The notes under the pieces: generated by a model | What the model was told of the DNA's origin: nothing | Database searches by the model: none | Seen by the model: only the letters and a program-made list of their open reading frames with translations | In this document: in pieces, positions 1 through 11,410 of the stretch | Layout of the letters: each line of letters begins with the position of its first letter | How positions within the stretch are numbered: the first letter of the stretch is position 1 | Made by a program: the position numbers and the translations under genes | From: Vespula vulgaris | Lineage: Eukaryota > Arthropoda > Insecta > Hymenoptera > Vespidae | DNA length: 64,000 bases | Direction of reading: 5' to 3' | NCBI RefSeq assembly: GCF_905475345.1 | Contig: NC_066588.1 | Span: forward strand, 4,937,501 to 5,001,500

Positions 1-211
1 ACAATCGAAATTCCTTTTCCTGTTTGTCCTTCGTCGCGTCACGTGCGCGTTTCCCGTCGACGTATGATTAACGATGGCGAATTTTTAACTTCCACTTTTC
101 TACCATCTCCCTCACCCCGCTTTTATCTGTCCATCCGATAAAAACTTTGACGGCTGTCATTGCAAACTCAGATTGCTACTTTCGAAGATGTCTCTTTCTA
201 CTTTCTACTCT

Positions 212-218
212 TTTCCTT

Positions 219-255
<37 letters not shown>

Positions 256-275
256 TTCTATTTCTCTTTCTCTTG
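212..275. repeat. (TC)n microsatellite, interrupted
   Basis: Pyrimidine-only tract of TC units with occasional TTTC interruptions. It creates spurious Ser/Leu-rich and Arg/Glu-rich open frames on the two strands. Confidence 0.9.
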
Positions 276-696
276 CACTCGGTCGTCCCTTATAATTCAA
301 TAATAATGACGCATTCACCGGTCTGCGGTTGGCGTAACTCGGGAAGCCATGAAAGCTTCGTGCTCGAAGATCGATAATCGAGCGGTAAATCGTACCCATA
401 AGTAAGTACTTACTTACATGCTCGAACGATGACTCACGAAATACAAACGACCCGTGAATAGGAAACCTTATATGTATATACCTCCTAAACCAAAGATTAA
501 CGATGAAAAAAAGAATTAAAAAAAGTATCGAATGTCGTTGAAAAAAAAAAGAAAAGATATTGCTTCGTTAATCGTAATAAAATATTTCTACGAACGAATT
601 ATTTATCGAACGAACGGAAAAGTACAAATCGAATTGTGATAAATATATAATAAATAATAAACATGAATATGTTTTAGAGTTTTGTCATTTTTCCTA

Positions 697-698
<2 letters not shown>

Positions 699-741
<43 letters not shown>
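699..741. repeat. (AT)n microsatellite
   Basis: About 21 uninterrupted AT units. Confidence 0.95.
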
Positions 742-742
<1 letters not shown>

Positions 743-1175
743 GTGAATAGATATTTTGTAAATCCAATAATACGACATAGTTATTAACAATTATCACACG
801 CAAGATCTAACTTACTGATCTTACATTATACTTGGAAAATTACACTATAATTTCATCCCACAAAACTAATAAGTCAGACTTGTTAGTACTCCTTTGCTCT
901 TCCATTAGAGATTTAACTACGTAAACAGATATGTACGTAGACAACTACGTAAATGCACGTACACGTGTACTGACGTACTCGTATATTATATAAAATGAAT
1001 TATTCAATCTAATATAATCCAAACGATTTTTCTTTACTATTCAAATAAATTGAAAAGAAAAGAAAAACAGAAAGCAATTAATTAATTAATCTCTTCGTAT
1101 ATTTCTATTACATATACATACATAGGTATACATACACGCACACACATATATATATATGTACGTATGTAAGAGGAT

Positions 1176-1178
<3 letters not shown>

Positions 1179-1217
<39 letters not shown>
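1179..1217. repeat. (AT)n microsatellite
   Basis: About 19 AT units, followed directly by a GA-rich tract. Confidence 0.95.
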
Positions 1218-1220
<3 letters not shown>

Positions 1221-1411
1221 AGAGAAAAAGAGAGATCTCTTTCGATCTCTAGAGAAGGAAGAAAAAAAATATAAGAACATCGACGCGTCTACTAATTTCT
1301 CCGACTTGGCTTCCGTCTCGGTTCAGAGAAAGTTTACGATGCTTGAAAGAAAGGAGAAAAGGAAAGAGACGAAGATAGAGAGTCGACGTCCCTAGAAAGA
1401 GAAGAGAAGAA

Positions 1412-1505
1412 GACGAGGACGACGACGACGACGACGACGACGAAGACGACGAGAGAAAGAGAGAGAAAGAGAGAGAAAGAGAGAGAAAGAGAGAAGGAAG
1501 AGGAA
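1412..1505. repeat. (GAC)n then (GAAAGA)n-like purine tract
   Basis: About twelve GAC/GAA triplets pass into a regular GAGAGAAA pattern. Both parts are low complexity and border the GC-rich island to the right. Confidence 0.85.
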
Positions 1506-1510
1506 GAAGT

Positions 1511-1750
1511 CCGTCTCGGGGTCGGCGTTTGGATGCCGTAGCTCTGGGGCGTAATATTGATCATGGCGTGGGTGGAGGAAGGCTCGGTGGGGTGTCTGCA
1601 CACCCTCTCCGTGCTTCCCACCCCCGAGCTCCAGTGAGGAGAAGGGTAAGAGGAACGACTGGCTGAAGCGTTACAACCGGCCCACGAGCTGCAGACGCGT
1701 ACCTTCCGTACCGGGTGTTCGTTAAGTGCACCATGGAAATGCACACCAGA
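1511..1750. other. GC/CpG-rich island, possible exon or promoter
   Basis: A 240-base block without microsatellites and much richer in G+C than its surroundings. On the minus strand an ATG at 1734 opens ten codons (MVHLTNTRYG) and reaches a GTACGC donor after 1703. On the plus strand a GGTAAGAGG donor-like site lies near 1645. Several frames are open across the block, so the strand cannot be decided. It could be a first exon, a 5' UTR or a promoter. No protein family is recognised. Confidence 0.3.
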
Positions 1751-2640
1751 CGTTCACTACCCCCACCATTTCTTTATCTTCGAGGTAAATGGAACTTCGA
1801 CTGCGACTAACTGATATTTATAATTCGCGTTGTAAATCCTTTTTCTTCGTTTTCTTTTTCTTCTTTTTTTTTTTTCTTTATACGAGTAAATATATATATA
1901 TATGTATGTATGTATGTATGTATGCATGTATATTTTCCATAATAAGGAAAATTATTTGTTTGTAATTATGTATTGATAGAAGCATGTATGAATATGATAT
2001 AAATTGTGCAATATAATTATATGCAAATAGAAATTATGCAAAATATACATTATTTCCTATATATACATATATATACATATGTATGCATGTATGTGTGTAT
2101 GGGTGTTTATATACTTATTACATATATATAGATATAGAAATAAATTATATAGAAATTCATATGGATAAATGATATGTAATTCATAATTCGAGAATATTTA
2201 TCTCTAATTATGTGCAAATATGAATGAATGAATATATAATGCATTGTGTAAAGAACGAAAAATACTTGAAAAATAAATAAATATATTTATGTAGAAAATA
2301 AATTTCGATCTAAAACATATAATAGTAGATATATTATAGTACATACACACACACATACACACACATATATATTTTCACGTTAACATAAATAATATAAGCA
2401 TATGTCACAAGTACTACGTTCTATTTCGCGTGGAAAGTTGCCTGTCTAACGGAGCGGAATAAAGTCTTCTCTTTTCCTCCTCTTATCCCTCATCCCCCGT
2501 TACACAGGGAAAAAATCTCTACCGTTCTTTTCGAGATCCATTTTGCCGAAGAGAAAAACGTTTTCACTTCGATCGTAGCGATTGTATTTTTCTCTCGTTT
2601 CGGGGGATCTGGTCCAGAGCGGATGCTGCGTACAATTCCG
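1751..2640. other. AT-rich non-coding stretch
   Basis: Contains short ATGT, CA and TATA runs (about 1890-1930, 2040-2110 and 2340-2375) and no open frame of note. A moderately GC-rich part at 2420-2640 shows nothing identifiable. Confidence 0.6.
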
Positions 2641-2845
2641 ATGCCGTTTACCAACGCTTCAGCGCGATTATTTTGAAAGTTTTGTAAAGCCGTAAAAGAA
2701 CGTACAGAAAGAAGGAAAGAGAAAACAAATAGGGAAGAAAGAAATAGCGAAAGAGAAAAAGAAAGAGAGAGAGAGAGAGAAAGAGAAACTTATCCGTAAA
2801 TTGTCGCGTTACGAGCAACATTATATCGTCCAACGAACAACGACA

Positions 2846-2950
2846 ATGACCCTCGTGTTCGTCGTAGTCATAGTTGTAGTCATAGTTGTAGTTGTAGTCG
2901 TAATCTTCGTAGTCGTCTTCGTAGTCTCCGTCGTTGTCGTCATCGTCCCA
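2846..2950. repeat. Imperfect (GTY)n trinucleotide repeat
   Basis: Alternating GTAGTC, GTAGTT and GTCGTC triplets. The translations are Val/Ile-rich on the plus strand and Asp/Tyr/Asn-rich on the minus strand. This is taken as a decayed trinucleotide repeat rather than an acidic protein. Confidence 0.75.
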
Positions 2951-3092
2951 ACGATTCGAGGAATCGTTCACGAGGCGAAGATAACGATGTTATAAACTCA
3001 CCCTCCTCTAAAGCAGCCAGTCGTCGAGAAGGACCGAGATGACAACACAACAATAGCGAGAACGCTCGACTTGTCGCTCAGATCGTAATAAT

Positions 3093-3134
<42 letters not shown>

Positions 3135-3376
3135 ATATACAGTCTCCCTCTCCTATGTCTTCTTAAAATCCGATCGAACTTACGCTCAACCGTGGTTCTT
3201 AACTCGATCTCAAATGTTTTGTCTAATCATAAATATATGCCTCCTATCTATCTGATTAAATTCGTTGTAAAATATGAAATCAAATTTTCGTATCGAGTCT
3301 ATCTTTTTTATGTTTTGACTGTTTTCTTTTTTTGGTTTGTTTTTTTTTTTCTTTTCTTGCTATCTTCTTCTCTCTT

Positions 3377-3418
<42 letters not shown>

Positions 3419-4070
3419 TTTTATTTTTCTTTCTTTACTCCTTTAATATATGTACATAATCGAAAGAAAAATAAATCAATAAAAGGAAATAATAAAGTAC
3501 GTAAGTATATAGTAAGCTATCGAGTACTATCGAGAGTTTTAATAAAACGACGACCAATGTCCGACTACGGAAAAAAGAGAGAGAGAGAGAAAAGTATTTA
3601 TCTACGGCGAGTTACGAAACGACTAAACTATTTAAAACTTTTGGAATATCGATACCGTTCGTGATTTCCTACCGCGAGTTTTTCACATTGCTACGTGAAA
3701 TATTTAACGAAAGGACTTTATTAAACGAATATAAGAGTAATTATTATCGATCGATCTAACGAATTAAAAATCATAAATAGGGTTGCGTAAAGTCTCGTGA
3801 CTTACACTCTCATGACTTAAGCAACAACAAAGTCTTTCGTATGTGAAAATGATTAAATACGTAGAATATATATTTTTTATTTTCCGTATATGACGAAACG
3901 AGTCGCACTTTAATCGAAATTTTTGACGAACTTTATTAACGGATATCTACTTATTTTAGCAGCATACAATTTTTTCTCGTCTGGTGCATTCGTTGAGAAC
4001 CTCTGTGCCTCTTTTGGGATCGAAATGACAGTCTGGGCGAGAGGCGCGAGCTTCGAAAGCTTTCTCCGTT
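2951..4070. other. Non-coding stretch with TC tracts
   Basis: (TC)n tracts lie at about 3094-3135 and 3370-3416. The rest is AT-rich with scattered CpG and only low-complexity open frames. No RNA gene or exon was recognised. Confidence 0.55.
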
Positions 4071-4071
4071 G

Positions 4072-4146
4072 GAAGCGGAGAGAGAAAGAGAGGTAGAGAG
4101 AAAGAGAGAGAGAGAGAGACAGAGAGTGAGAGAGACAGAGAGCGAA

Positions 4147-4176
<30 letters not shown>
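4072..4176. repeat. (GA)n composite microsatellite
   Basis: Purine-rich tract of GA units broken by single C or T bases. It produces three overlapping Ser/Leu-rich minus-strand open frames of 170-200 codons, which are rejected as coding. Confidence 0.9.
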
Positions 4177-4179
<3 letters not shown>

Positions 4180-4559
4180 TAGGGTGAGACGGAAAGAGGA
4201 AGAGAGAGGAGAGTTTCTGTAGCCGAGCAGAACGATATGGGATATAGTAAGAGTGTGTAGGTGAATATATATGTACGTGTAGGATCTCGTATAAAGCGAC
4301 TCGAATAAATGTATGAGTGTAGATATAGTTGATATGTGTGTACGTGTAGGAGTATATATGTTGTTGTCTTTCTCTCTCTCCCTTTCTCTGTGTTCGTGTG
4401 TATGTGTATACATATATATATAATACATATACGTCTATAACACGTTGCGATGGAGGAAGGTGCGCGCGAGCGTATATCGACGCATGTAGGCTGTACGCGT
4501 GATCGTATGTGTGTGGGTGGGTATGCACGAGGCAAAAAACTCTTTTGCAAGAGGTACGC

Positions 4560-4758
4560 CCGAGAGAGATAGAGATAGATGGATAGAAAAAGAGAGAAAG
4601 AAAGAGAGAGAGAGAAATAGAGAGAGAGAGAGAGAGAGAGAGAGAGGGCTACTACAATACAGCTTTGCAGGTAGAGGCCATAGAAAAGCTTCGTCTGGCT
4701 TAAAGGGTCAGGCCTCGGACGAATTTACGAGGCCGCGAATAGTGCACACGAGCTAGAA

Positions 4759-4797
<39 letters not shown>

Positions 4798-4812
4798 TAG
4801 AGAGGGATGAAG
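4560..4812. repeat. Two (GA)n tracts flanking a short unique segment
   Basis: GA-rich runs at 4560-4647 and 4756-4812 enclose about 100 bases of more balanced composition (4648-4755) with no recognised content. Confidence 0.85.
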
Positions 4813-4968
4813 ATAGAGATAGAAATAAAGAAAAAAGAGATAGATAGTCCCAGTCCAGTTGTTATAAAGAAAAACTTCTAAAGAGGATCTTCAGATTTCT
4901 AAAAGGAGTCTCCTCGAGTTTGTTATCCGAGTCTTTTAACGCACTCATAGCGATAATAATATTATCTA

Positions 4969-5010
4969 TCTTTCTCTCTCTCTCTCTCCTCTCTATCTAT
5001 CCATCTATCC

Positions 5011-5054
<44 letters not shown>
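4969..5054. repeat. (TC)n plus (ATCT)n compound microsatellite
   Basis: A TC run followed by about fifteen ATCT tetranucleotides, the first few with a CCATCT variant. Confidence 0.95.
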
Positions 5055-5361
5055 CTCCCTATCTCTCTTCTTCCCTATTCTTCTTTCTTGCTTTTTTTCT
5101 GTATACTCTTTTTTTCTCTATCTTCTTTTTTTTATATTTTTTTTCATTTTCCTTTTTTTGCATCTATATCAGAACTAATAATCGTGTATACAGTATGCTT
5201 TTAACCGTCTATTCATGCTTCCTCGTCGTTACGAAAACGATGAGATGTAGGATTTGGTTAACACGAGACGAACTTGTTGTTTCTCTTACGATCGAGATTT
5301 AAACGGGATTAGTCGGCTTGGTTGGTTCGCGTCATGTATGGAAAAGTGGCGGGAAATCTAA

Positions 5362-5392
<31 letters not shown>

Positions 5393-5399
5393 GCCTATG

Positions 5400-5454
<55 letters not shown>

Positions 5455-5475
5455 GTATCTATCTATCTCTTTCTC
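5362..5475. repeat. (TC)n plus (ATCT)n compound microsatellite
   Basis: Same architecture as the locus 0.4 kb upstream: a TC run, then about eighteen ATCT units. The shared structure suggests the same slippage-prone starting sequence or a local duplication. Confidence 0.95.
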
Positions 5476-5704
5476 TCTGTGTATTCTCTCACGATGACCC
5501 ATGTCACTGAAGAAAATCAAGTTTTCTCGCGTCGACCGACGGTCACTCGGGATATATCGCCTGATTACTATGTTTTTATATTCACATGGATTCGTATATT
5601 CTTTTCTTTTTTCTTTTTTGATTTTCGTTTATTCGTTTGTTTGTTTTCTTCTAAGTCGAATTCTATCACGATTGAAAGTTTCATATTTGAGAAGAAATAT
5701 ACAT

Positions 5705-5706
<2 letters not shown>

Positions 5707-5762
<56 letters not shown>
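5707..5762. repeat. (AT)n followed by (GT)n
   Basis: About 22 AT units, then five GT units. Confidence 0.95.
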
Positions 5763-6010
5763 ACATTTCATTTCATGATTTAAATATATTTCATGTTGAT
5801 TACGTATATATGCATGTAGAAAAAAATGGTTTATAAGGAAAAGATTGAAAAAAAAGAAAAAGGAAAAAAAGCGAAGTAAGGAGAACGGATACGAGAAGTA
5901 AAAATGGTGGATGTATATGATGAAAAAAACGAGAAAGAAAGAGAACGAACAAGCGCGAGAGAAAAAGAGAAAAAGAAAGAGAGAGAGAAGGAGAGAGAGA
6001 AAGAAAAAAG

Positions 6011-6115
6011 GGTTGCAGGCTCAGTACCGGCCAAGAGGGGGTGGCTTTGGCTCGCAAAGTGGTTGGGTGCACTCGGGCAACGGGCCGTAGAGCACCCCTA
6101 GCCAAGACCTCTCCA
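6011..6115. other. Short GC-rich island
   Basis: About 100 bases of GC-rich unique sequence, directly 3' of an A-rich stretch ending in TTGCAG, a possible splice acceptor. One plus frame is open through the island and beyond into AT-rich DNA, and a minus frame is open as well. It could be an exon fragment. The strand and frame are undecided and no family is recognised. Confidence 0.25.
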
Positions 6116-6209
6116 ATTATTCCCTTCTCCTTTCCTCTTGCTTCGTTCCTTCCTTACACGTATGACGTCGGCGTTTCATTAATTTTAATTAAATATTCTT
6201 AATTCTCAC

Positions 6210-6246
<37 letters not shown>

Positions 6247-7240
6247 ACGCGAGTATTTGTTGCAATTTCTCAGCACGGATGGAATCCCAGTAACGTCGAC
6301 AGGGGGATGATTTTATGATAGAACGGGTCATGGATCTTTTGACAGAATTTATGACAATGAGTGAAGCTTGTATTATATATTCTCGATTATAACATTCACG
6401 AGTATGAAATTTGAAAATGAAATTTTAAAACGAACCCCTATGACTTGTTATACGTTTCTAAGATAATTTTGATAGATGATGGAGTTAGGAGTTCTTTCTT
6501 TTTTATTTCTTTCTTTTTTTTTTTTGCTTCTTCTTTAACTCATTGTCGATTAAAAAAAAATTTGTTCGGAGTGTTCGCGAAATTTATTATCCGCAGAATT
6601 GTTACTCTCGTCGAAGATGATATTGCGATAAAAAAGAAAAGAAAAAGGGAAGAATAATAATTTTTCACGCTTCTATCGATGAACTCGAAAAAGATTATAG
6701 ATATGGTTCGTCGAGAAAATTTTATACCGAATAATTAAACGTCGTTGTCGGAAATGATATTTCAGTAACGTAAGGGGACAATAAATCTCTCTTTTTTCTC
6801 TCCTCGATCGCATGAGATATTTTTAAGTCGTCGAAGAAAGGAGAAAGAAATAGAAAAAAGAGAGAAAGGGAGAGAAAAGAATCAACGAGAAACGTAGAAA
6901 ACAAAAACTGAAAGGAAGAAAATAAGAGAGAGAGAGAACAAAAAAGAGAGCAAAAAAAATAGGAAATAAAAAAGGAAAAAAAGAAAAAAGAAAAACGGTG
7001 TCGCGAACGCGGCGTGAACGAATTCGCGGACGCGGAAAATAATTTCGCGAGAGTCTCGGTGCAAAGAGGGAGGAAAAAAAAGAAGTAAAAAAAAGGGAAA
7101 AAAAAAGAAAAATGAACAAAAAAATAACAACAAAAAAAACTGAAAAAAAAACGAAAAAAGAAAGAGAGACGAGAAAGAGAGAGAGAGAGAGAGAGAGAAA
7201 ATAAGAAAGAAGGAACGGAAGGGAACGGAACGAAACGCTT
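6116..7240. other. Purine-rich, AT-rich non-coding stretch
   Basis: Contains a (GA)n at 6211-6243 and long A/G-only blocks at 6835-7200 interrupted by a small CpG-dense patch (6996-7066). The open frames are Lys/Glu- or Phe/Ser-rich low complexity. No gene was seen. Confidence 0.55.
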
Positions 7241-7725
7241 TCGTTGGCTCTAATAATTTGCAAACAGGGCGAGCATGCGCCTTCTCGCAGGGCTGCCTAC
7301 TACCCCCTAACCCCACCCCAATCCTCCGAACGTCTCTCTCGCTTACTCTTACTTGCTCGTTCGCTCTCACCACGGACGTTAAAGTTTCGATCCCAGGAAA
7401 GCGTAACTTCGAGGAGCTTTCCTAGCTACTCGGTGGTATACGCAACGAAACGAGAAAGGTGGGGTGGGGTGGGGTTGGGGAGTAGGGAGATGGAGGAAGT
7501 AAGGTGGGGTGGTTGGGGGCGGAGGTGGGTATACCTTTGTGTTACGGTTCGAAGCTTTCGAGAACGGCAAGTTAAACACGGCTAACCGACAGAACGGTCA
7601 TGCAAAGTACACTCAACCCTCTGTTAGTAGGATTAATATGTCAGCGGGAGCGAGCTTCGAACGAACGCTCTATAACCGTTTTATGAGATACCTCGACGTA
7701 GCTTCCAAGAGTATTTAACCTGCTC
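7241..7725. other. GC/CpG-rich island with G-quadruplex motifs
   Basis: Balanced-composition block between a purine tract and a TTTC repeat. It has C-rich and G-rich strand-asymmetric parts and a G4 motif at 7461-7480. Overlapping open frames of 60-110 codons exist on both strands without clear coding character. A promoter or 5' UTR is possible. There is no TATA box or splice pair strong enough to assign a gene. Confidence 0.35.
7461..7480 (+). other. Predicted G-quadruplex motif
   Basis: Four runs of four guanines separated by T, T and TT (GGGGTGGGGTGGGGTTGGGG). This fits the canonical G4 pattern with minimal loops. A second, looser G-rich cluster follows at 7503-7528. Confidence 0.8.
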
Positions 7726-7861
7726 GAACGCAATAACCGTACTTTCGTTCTACGTTGAAGCTTTCCCTAAAAAATCATAAACCTTCTTAACCCTTTCTAT
7801 CTTCGCGACTATGTATTTTCTTTTCTTTTCTTTTCTTTTTTTTTTCTTTTCTTTTTTCTGT

Positions 7862-7892
7862 TTTTTTTTTTTACTCTTTCACTTTCTCTTTC

Positions 7893-7935
<43 letters not shown>

Positions 7936-7937
7936 CT
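7862..7937. repeat. (TTTC)n microsatellite
   Basis: T-rich run passing into about ten CTTT units. The minus strand reads as a Lys/Glu-rich pseudo-frame. Confidence 0.9.
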
Positions 7938-8896
7938 CCATTTGATTATGACCGTCATTTGACGATTGAATTTTTTATTCGATTTGTTCATAAAATATTA
8001 TATATGTATATCTGCATATATGTGTATATCTCTTCTCGTATATCGCAATTTCTTTATACAAAGTTATTTTAAGCTTGATTTATATTTTATTTCCATTTTC
8101 TTTATTTTTTTTATTATCTATTTATTTCTCTTTTCTATTATAATATAATATATTTTATATTGTTTTATATACACTTCGTACGACGAATATTTTATTGCAA
8201 ATTTATTTTACTTCGCGCCTTTTTACGTCGAATATTTTCTTTCTTTCTTTCTTTCTTTTTTCTTCTCGATACGTTCATATATCTACATATGTGTGTGTGT
8301 GTGTGTATTCTCATATATATTCTTCATAATTCTGCCATTCTTTTAGTAATTCATTTTTCTCGTAAGCGTATAACTTCATATAAATTTTTTTTTTTTTTAG
8401 GAAAATTATTGATATTGAAGTTTTCTAATTTTTTTTTTCTTTTTTTTTCTAGAGAGAGAGAAAGGGAGAGAGAGAGAGAGAGAATCAGAAAAGATGAGAA
8501 ATATTTTTTAAGAATTTTTAAGATTTCAACCATTATTGTACAACGTTTAAGTACCGCTAAACGGAATACGTATACCACGATTCTCAGTCCGTAACAGCGC
8601 AATAAACCTCTTAGTTATTTATTAAAGCGTCCGAGCGCGTGCTTACGTTGTCCTGAATTAAAGTGACTCTCTAGAGCGAGCAAGTCATAAAGAAAAAACA
8701 GAAAAAAAACGAAAAGTTAAAAATAAAAAGTAAAGGAGGAAAAAGGTTCGTTATGTAATCATGAACGTCGACCCAAGTACAAAGCGATGATTCGAGAGAG
8801 AGTTCATGAGTTATCGTTGTACTTACTTAGTTTCTTATGCTTATGTAAACGATTATTATTATTATTTACGTCATCGAAAAGCGAAATATCAAAACG

Positions 8897-8927
<31 letters not shown>

Positions 8928-9175
8928 TAAAAGAAAGAAATAAAATCAAAGCTTTTTCTTCTCACAACGAGTACCATTTTATTGCAAGATATATCTAAAT
9001 TCTAAGACGCATGAAAAAACATACGTATGCGCGATAAAAGTAACTTTCTAAGATTTCAACTTCCAATCTTTTTATTGGATCATACTTATTTAATACTTTT
9101 ATCTCGTGGAAATTAAATTATATTAACGTCTTAGGAAATCCTATAGAAATATATATATATACTAAAATCGTTAGA

Positions 9176-9180
<5 letters not shown>
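7938..9180. other. AT-rich non-coding stretch
   Basis: Holds small GT (8290-8307), GA (8452-8482) and GA (8898-8922) repeats and homopolymer T runs. No exon or RNA gene was recognised. Confidence 0.55.
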
Positions 9181-9181
<1 letters not shown>

Positions 9182-9223
<42 letters not shown>

Positions 9224-9244
9224 CACACACACACACACACACAC
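9182..9244. repeat. (AT)n followed by (AC)n
   Basis: AT units 9182-9219, then AC units 9222-9244. They end 35 bases before the stop codon of the minus-strand gene candidate. Confidence 0.95.
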
Positions 9245-9279
9245 GTCTATTAAAAGTAAGACATTGTTCTATCGAAATG

Positions 9280-9881
9280 TCACAAATCAAGTTCTTGCAC
9301 ATGCCGACTGAATTCAACCAACAAACCTTCAGAAGTTTTGAAAGGCAGCCAGCTAAACAATTTAAGATAGAAAACCGATGAAACAGAAACCAAAATTATT
9401 CCCAAGATATACAGAGTGTCAATTATTATTCTGTTTGAAAATTATTTATTCTCTCTTAGCATACTTTCGTCATACTTTGCAAAAGTCGTGATTATTTTCA
9501 ACGGATCGAAATTATTTAACAAAAGAAAAAGAAGAGAAGAAAAGAAATAGAAACAAATCAAATTAACAGATACTGTAAAATTGTACATACGAAATAAACA
9601 AAAAATTATAACCCATTAACATAATTGCGTAATAAGTAGCAACTAATACAAAAGAAATTATTACAAATTTTGTTCCGAATTATGATCATTTTGAATGAAT
9701 ACAACAACGTACAGGAAAAAGAATAGAACTCGATAGTAAATAATTCTTCACAATTCCTACACCGAACGTTGCACATGCACTTGCAATTTCCAAAATGTGT
9801 TTCACAAAACTCCCTTTGAATTTCAATAAAAAATTTATAACATTCCGCGTGACATTCTGGCAGACAAATTATTTGGGACAA
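9280..9881 (-). CDS. Candidate 3' exons of a Cys-rich membrane protein (5' incomplete)
   Basis: Not recognised. Three minus-strand segments join in phase: 9713-9881 after an AATTTAG acceptor, 9476-9572 after TTTTACAG, and 9280-9430 after AAACAG, ending in TGA. The first part (about 56 residues) has nine cysteines, including CLPECHAEC and GNCKCMC. The second and third give two hydrophobic segments (roughly FYFFSSLLFLLL and LGIILVSVSSVFYL) and a polar tail ending HVQELDL. This would be an extracellular Cys-rich region followed by two membrane helices. Against it: the 9431-9475 intron is only 45 bases, no start or upstream exon is secure, and a plus-strand frame also opens at 9277. It could be a decayed gene or chance. 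Confidence 0.25.
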
Positions 9882-9898
9882 CTAAATTTTATGTTACA

Positions 9899-10440
9899 GA
9901 TTCCGCACTCGAAATTCAACTTTTTCAAAATCAAATTCACCCCTTTGCAAATCAATTTTTCCTAATAAAATTCTTTCTGCGCATTCTCGTCCTCCATGTT
10001 TGTTCTGTAAGAGAAGTGACTAAAAAATATTTTTAAAAATACACTTAAAAGAAAGAACTAAAATTTCAAAGCTCACAGCTTCTCAAAATTATCCGCTCGA
10101 TGATCTACGATCTAGTAAAAATCTACATCAGTTTATATTTTCAATCAAGCATTTCAAATCGCACGTTTATTTTCCGTAAATTATGAGAATTCCAATGAAA
10201 GTTATACGTCGATTTCTATAGACTACCAATTTAATAAAAAATATGATTGCTTCGATTTTTCTTTATTGCGCAAGAGAAAAGCGTAACGTTGAGTTCACAA
10301 TTGATTATTTACAGAGACGTAAATACTCTAACGCGTCAAAATCAAATTCAGTTGTTTTTTTTAACTCTGATTGACATCGAACATTTCACATTTTCAAAAT
10401 CCAACTAATTGAAATACCTGCAGAAAAAAATTTTCAACTT
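9899..10440. repeat. Diverged duplicated segment (two copies)
   Basis: The minus-strand sequence around 9895-9935 and that around 10355-10415 share a run of about 40 bases beginning GATTTTGAAAA, with matching positions through TTCGA and AATC. A third copy of the TCAAAATCAAATTCA word lies at 10337. The area is free of microsatellites and may be an old local duplication. One copy also reads as an open minus frame from a TCTTACAG acceptor (9961-10005). Confidence 0.35.
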
Positions 10441-11337
10441 CTGAACAATGAATTTACATTCGATTTTGTTTTGATCGCAAATATATAATAAAAAAAAAAA
10501 AGGAGAAAAGAAAAAAAGAGAAAACAAATTTTGCGAGAATATTTCGATTTTTGTTGAAAATCGAAGAATTTGATTTGTCCAAAGTTGCATTTGTTTTGCA
10601 ATTGTTTGGATTTGATTTGCAAAAAATTCAATTTAATAGAGTACGAAACCCGTGCTCAACAGAAAGTATTGTCATTTTATTATCGGATTTTCCTTTTGAA
10701 CGATTCTTCCCTATCGCGCTTTATTATTGCATTCTAAACAAAAAAAAGAAAAGAAAAAAGAACAAAATACTTTCACGACACGTGTATTTGCTATCGCAAA
10801 ATATTTCAATTGACGTCACGTATACCAACAAATTCAATAAAATTTTCTCGATTGAATTTAGATTCATTCTTTGCATGATTATTAAAATAATCTTACATAG
10901 AAACGCGTCAAAGAAGGAATAGCCAGAGTAGAAGGCGTTTTCTATTAGAAACGATCAAGATGGACGAGCGAATCGTCAAGATTGGTTTACGAATTACAAA
11001 GAAGATACAAGATCTCTCAAAATATCTCACGTAAGATTCGAACGACGAATGTGGTGACAACTTTTTGCGATATAATCTGATACTTATCACATTATTTACC
11101 ATTTCTTTTTCTTACGTTTTAAGAAAATCTTGGCAAATTTTATCGCGAACAAAGCGAACTTCTTGTAAATTGTCGCGTCCCTACGAGTGTAACGATACCC
11201 ACGGGTTACGTTCTTTAAAGGAGCTTGGAAAATATCGTCGCTGGGTTTAACGAGATCAAATATACGAAAGGAGTCTTGGATAGATCAAGAAAAGAAGGAA
11301 GGATAAGAAGGGAAAAAAAACAAAAAAAAAATAGGAA
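10441..11337. other. AT-rich unique sequence, no gene seen
   Basis: Unlike its flanks it carries almost no simple repeats. Open frames of 60-120 codons occur on both strands but are Phe/Ile/Lys-rich, as expected from base composition. Nothing is identified. Confidence 0.45.
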
Positions 11338-11410
11338 GAAAAAGAAAGAAGAAGATGAAGAAGAAGAAAAAGAAGAGGAGGAGGAGGAGGAGGAGGAGGA
11401 GGAGGAAAAT
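11338..11410. repeat. (GAA/GAG)n trinucleotide repeat
   Basis: GAAGAA and GAGGAG units giving a poly-Glu pseudo-frame on the plus strand. Confidence 0.9.

Larger units (their letters stand above)
1..1508. other. Non-coding, microsatellite-rich stretch
   Basis: No convincing coding frame was found. The open frames here are translations of TC, AT and CGA repeats. The DNA between the repeats is AT-rich with frequent CpG. The stretch ends in a purine-rich tract that leads into the GC-rich island at 1511-1750. Confidence 0.6.

Noticed and set aside
3910..4550. Three overlapping minus-strand open frames of 172-199 codons
   Set aside because: They are produced by GA/TC repeats (poly Ser-Leu) and AT/CA runs. 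No frame has coding-like composition outside the repeats.
5000..5475. CRISPR-like regular repeat spacing in the ATCT loci
   Set aside because: Plain tetranucleotide microsatellites with no spacers; the window is eukaryotic.
9713..9881. Assignment of the CLPEC segment to a DEG/ENaC (pickpocket) channel
   Set aside because: Only the CLPxC word agrees. The following cysteines and the two hydrophobic segments lack the family's second membrane segment with its G/S-x-S filter.
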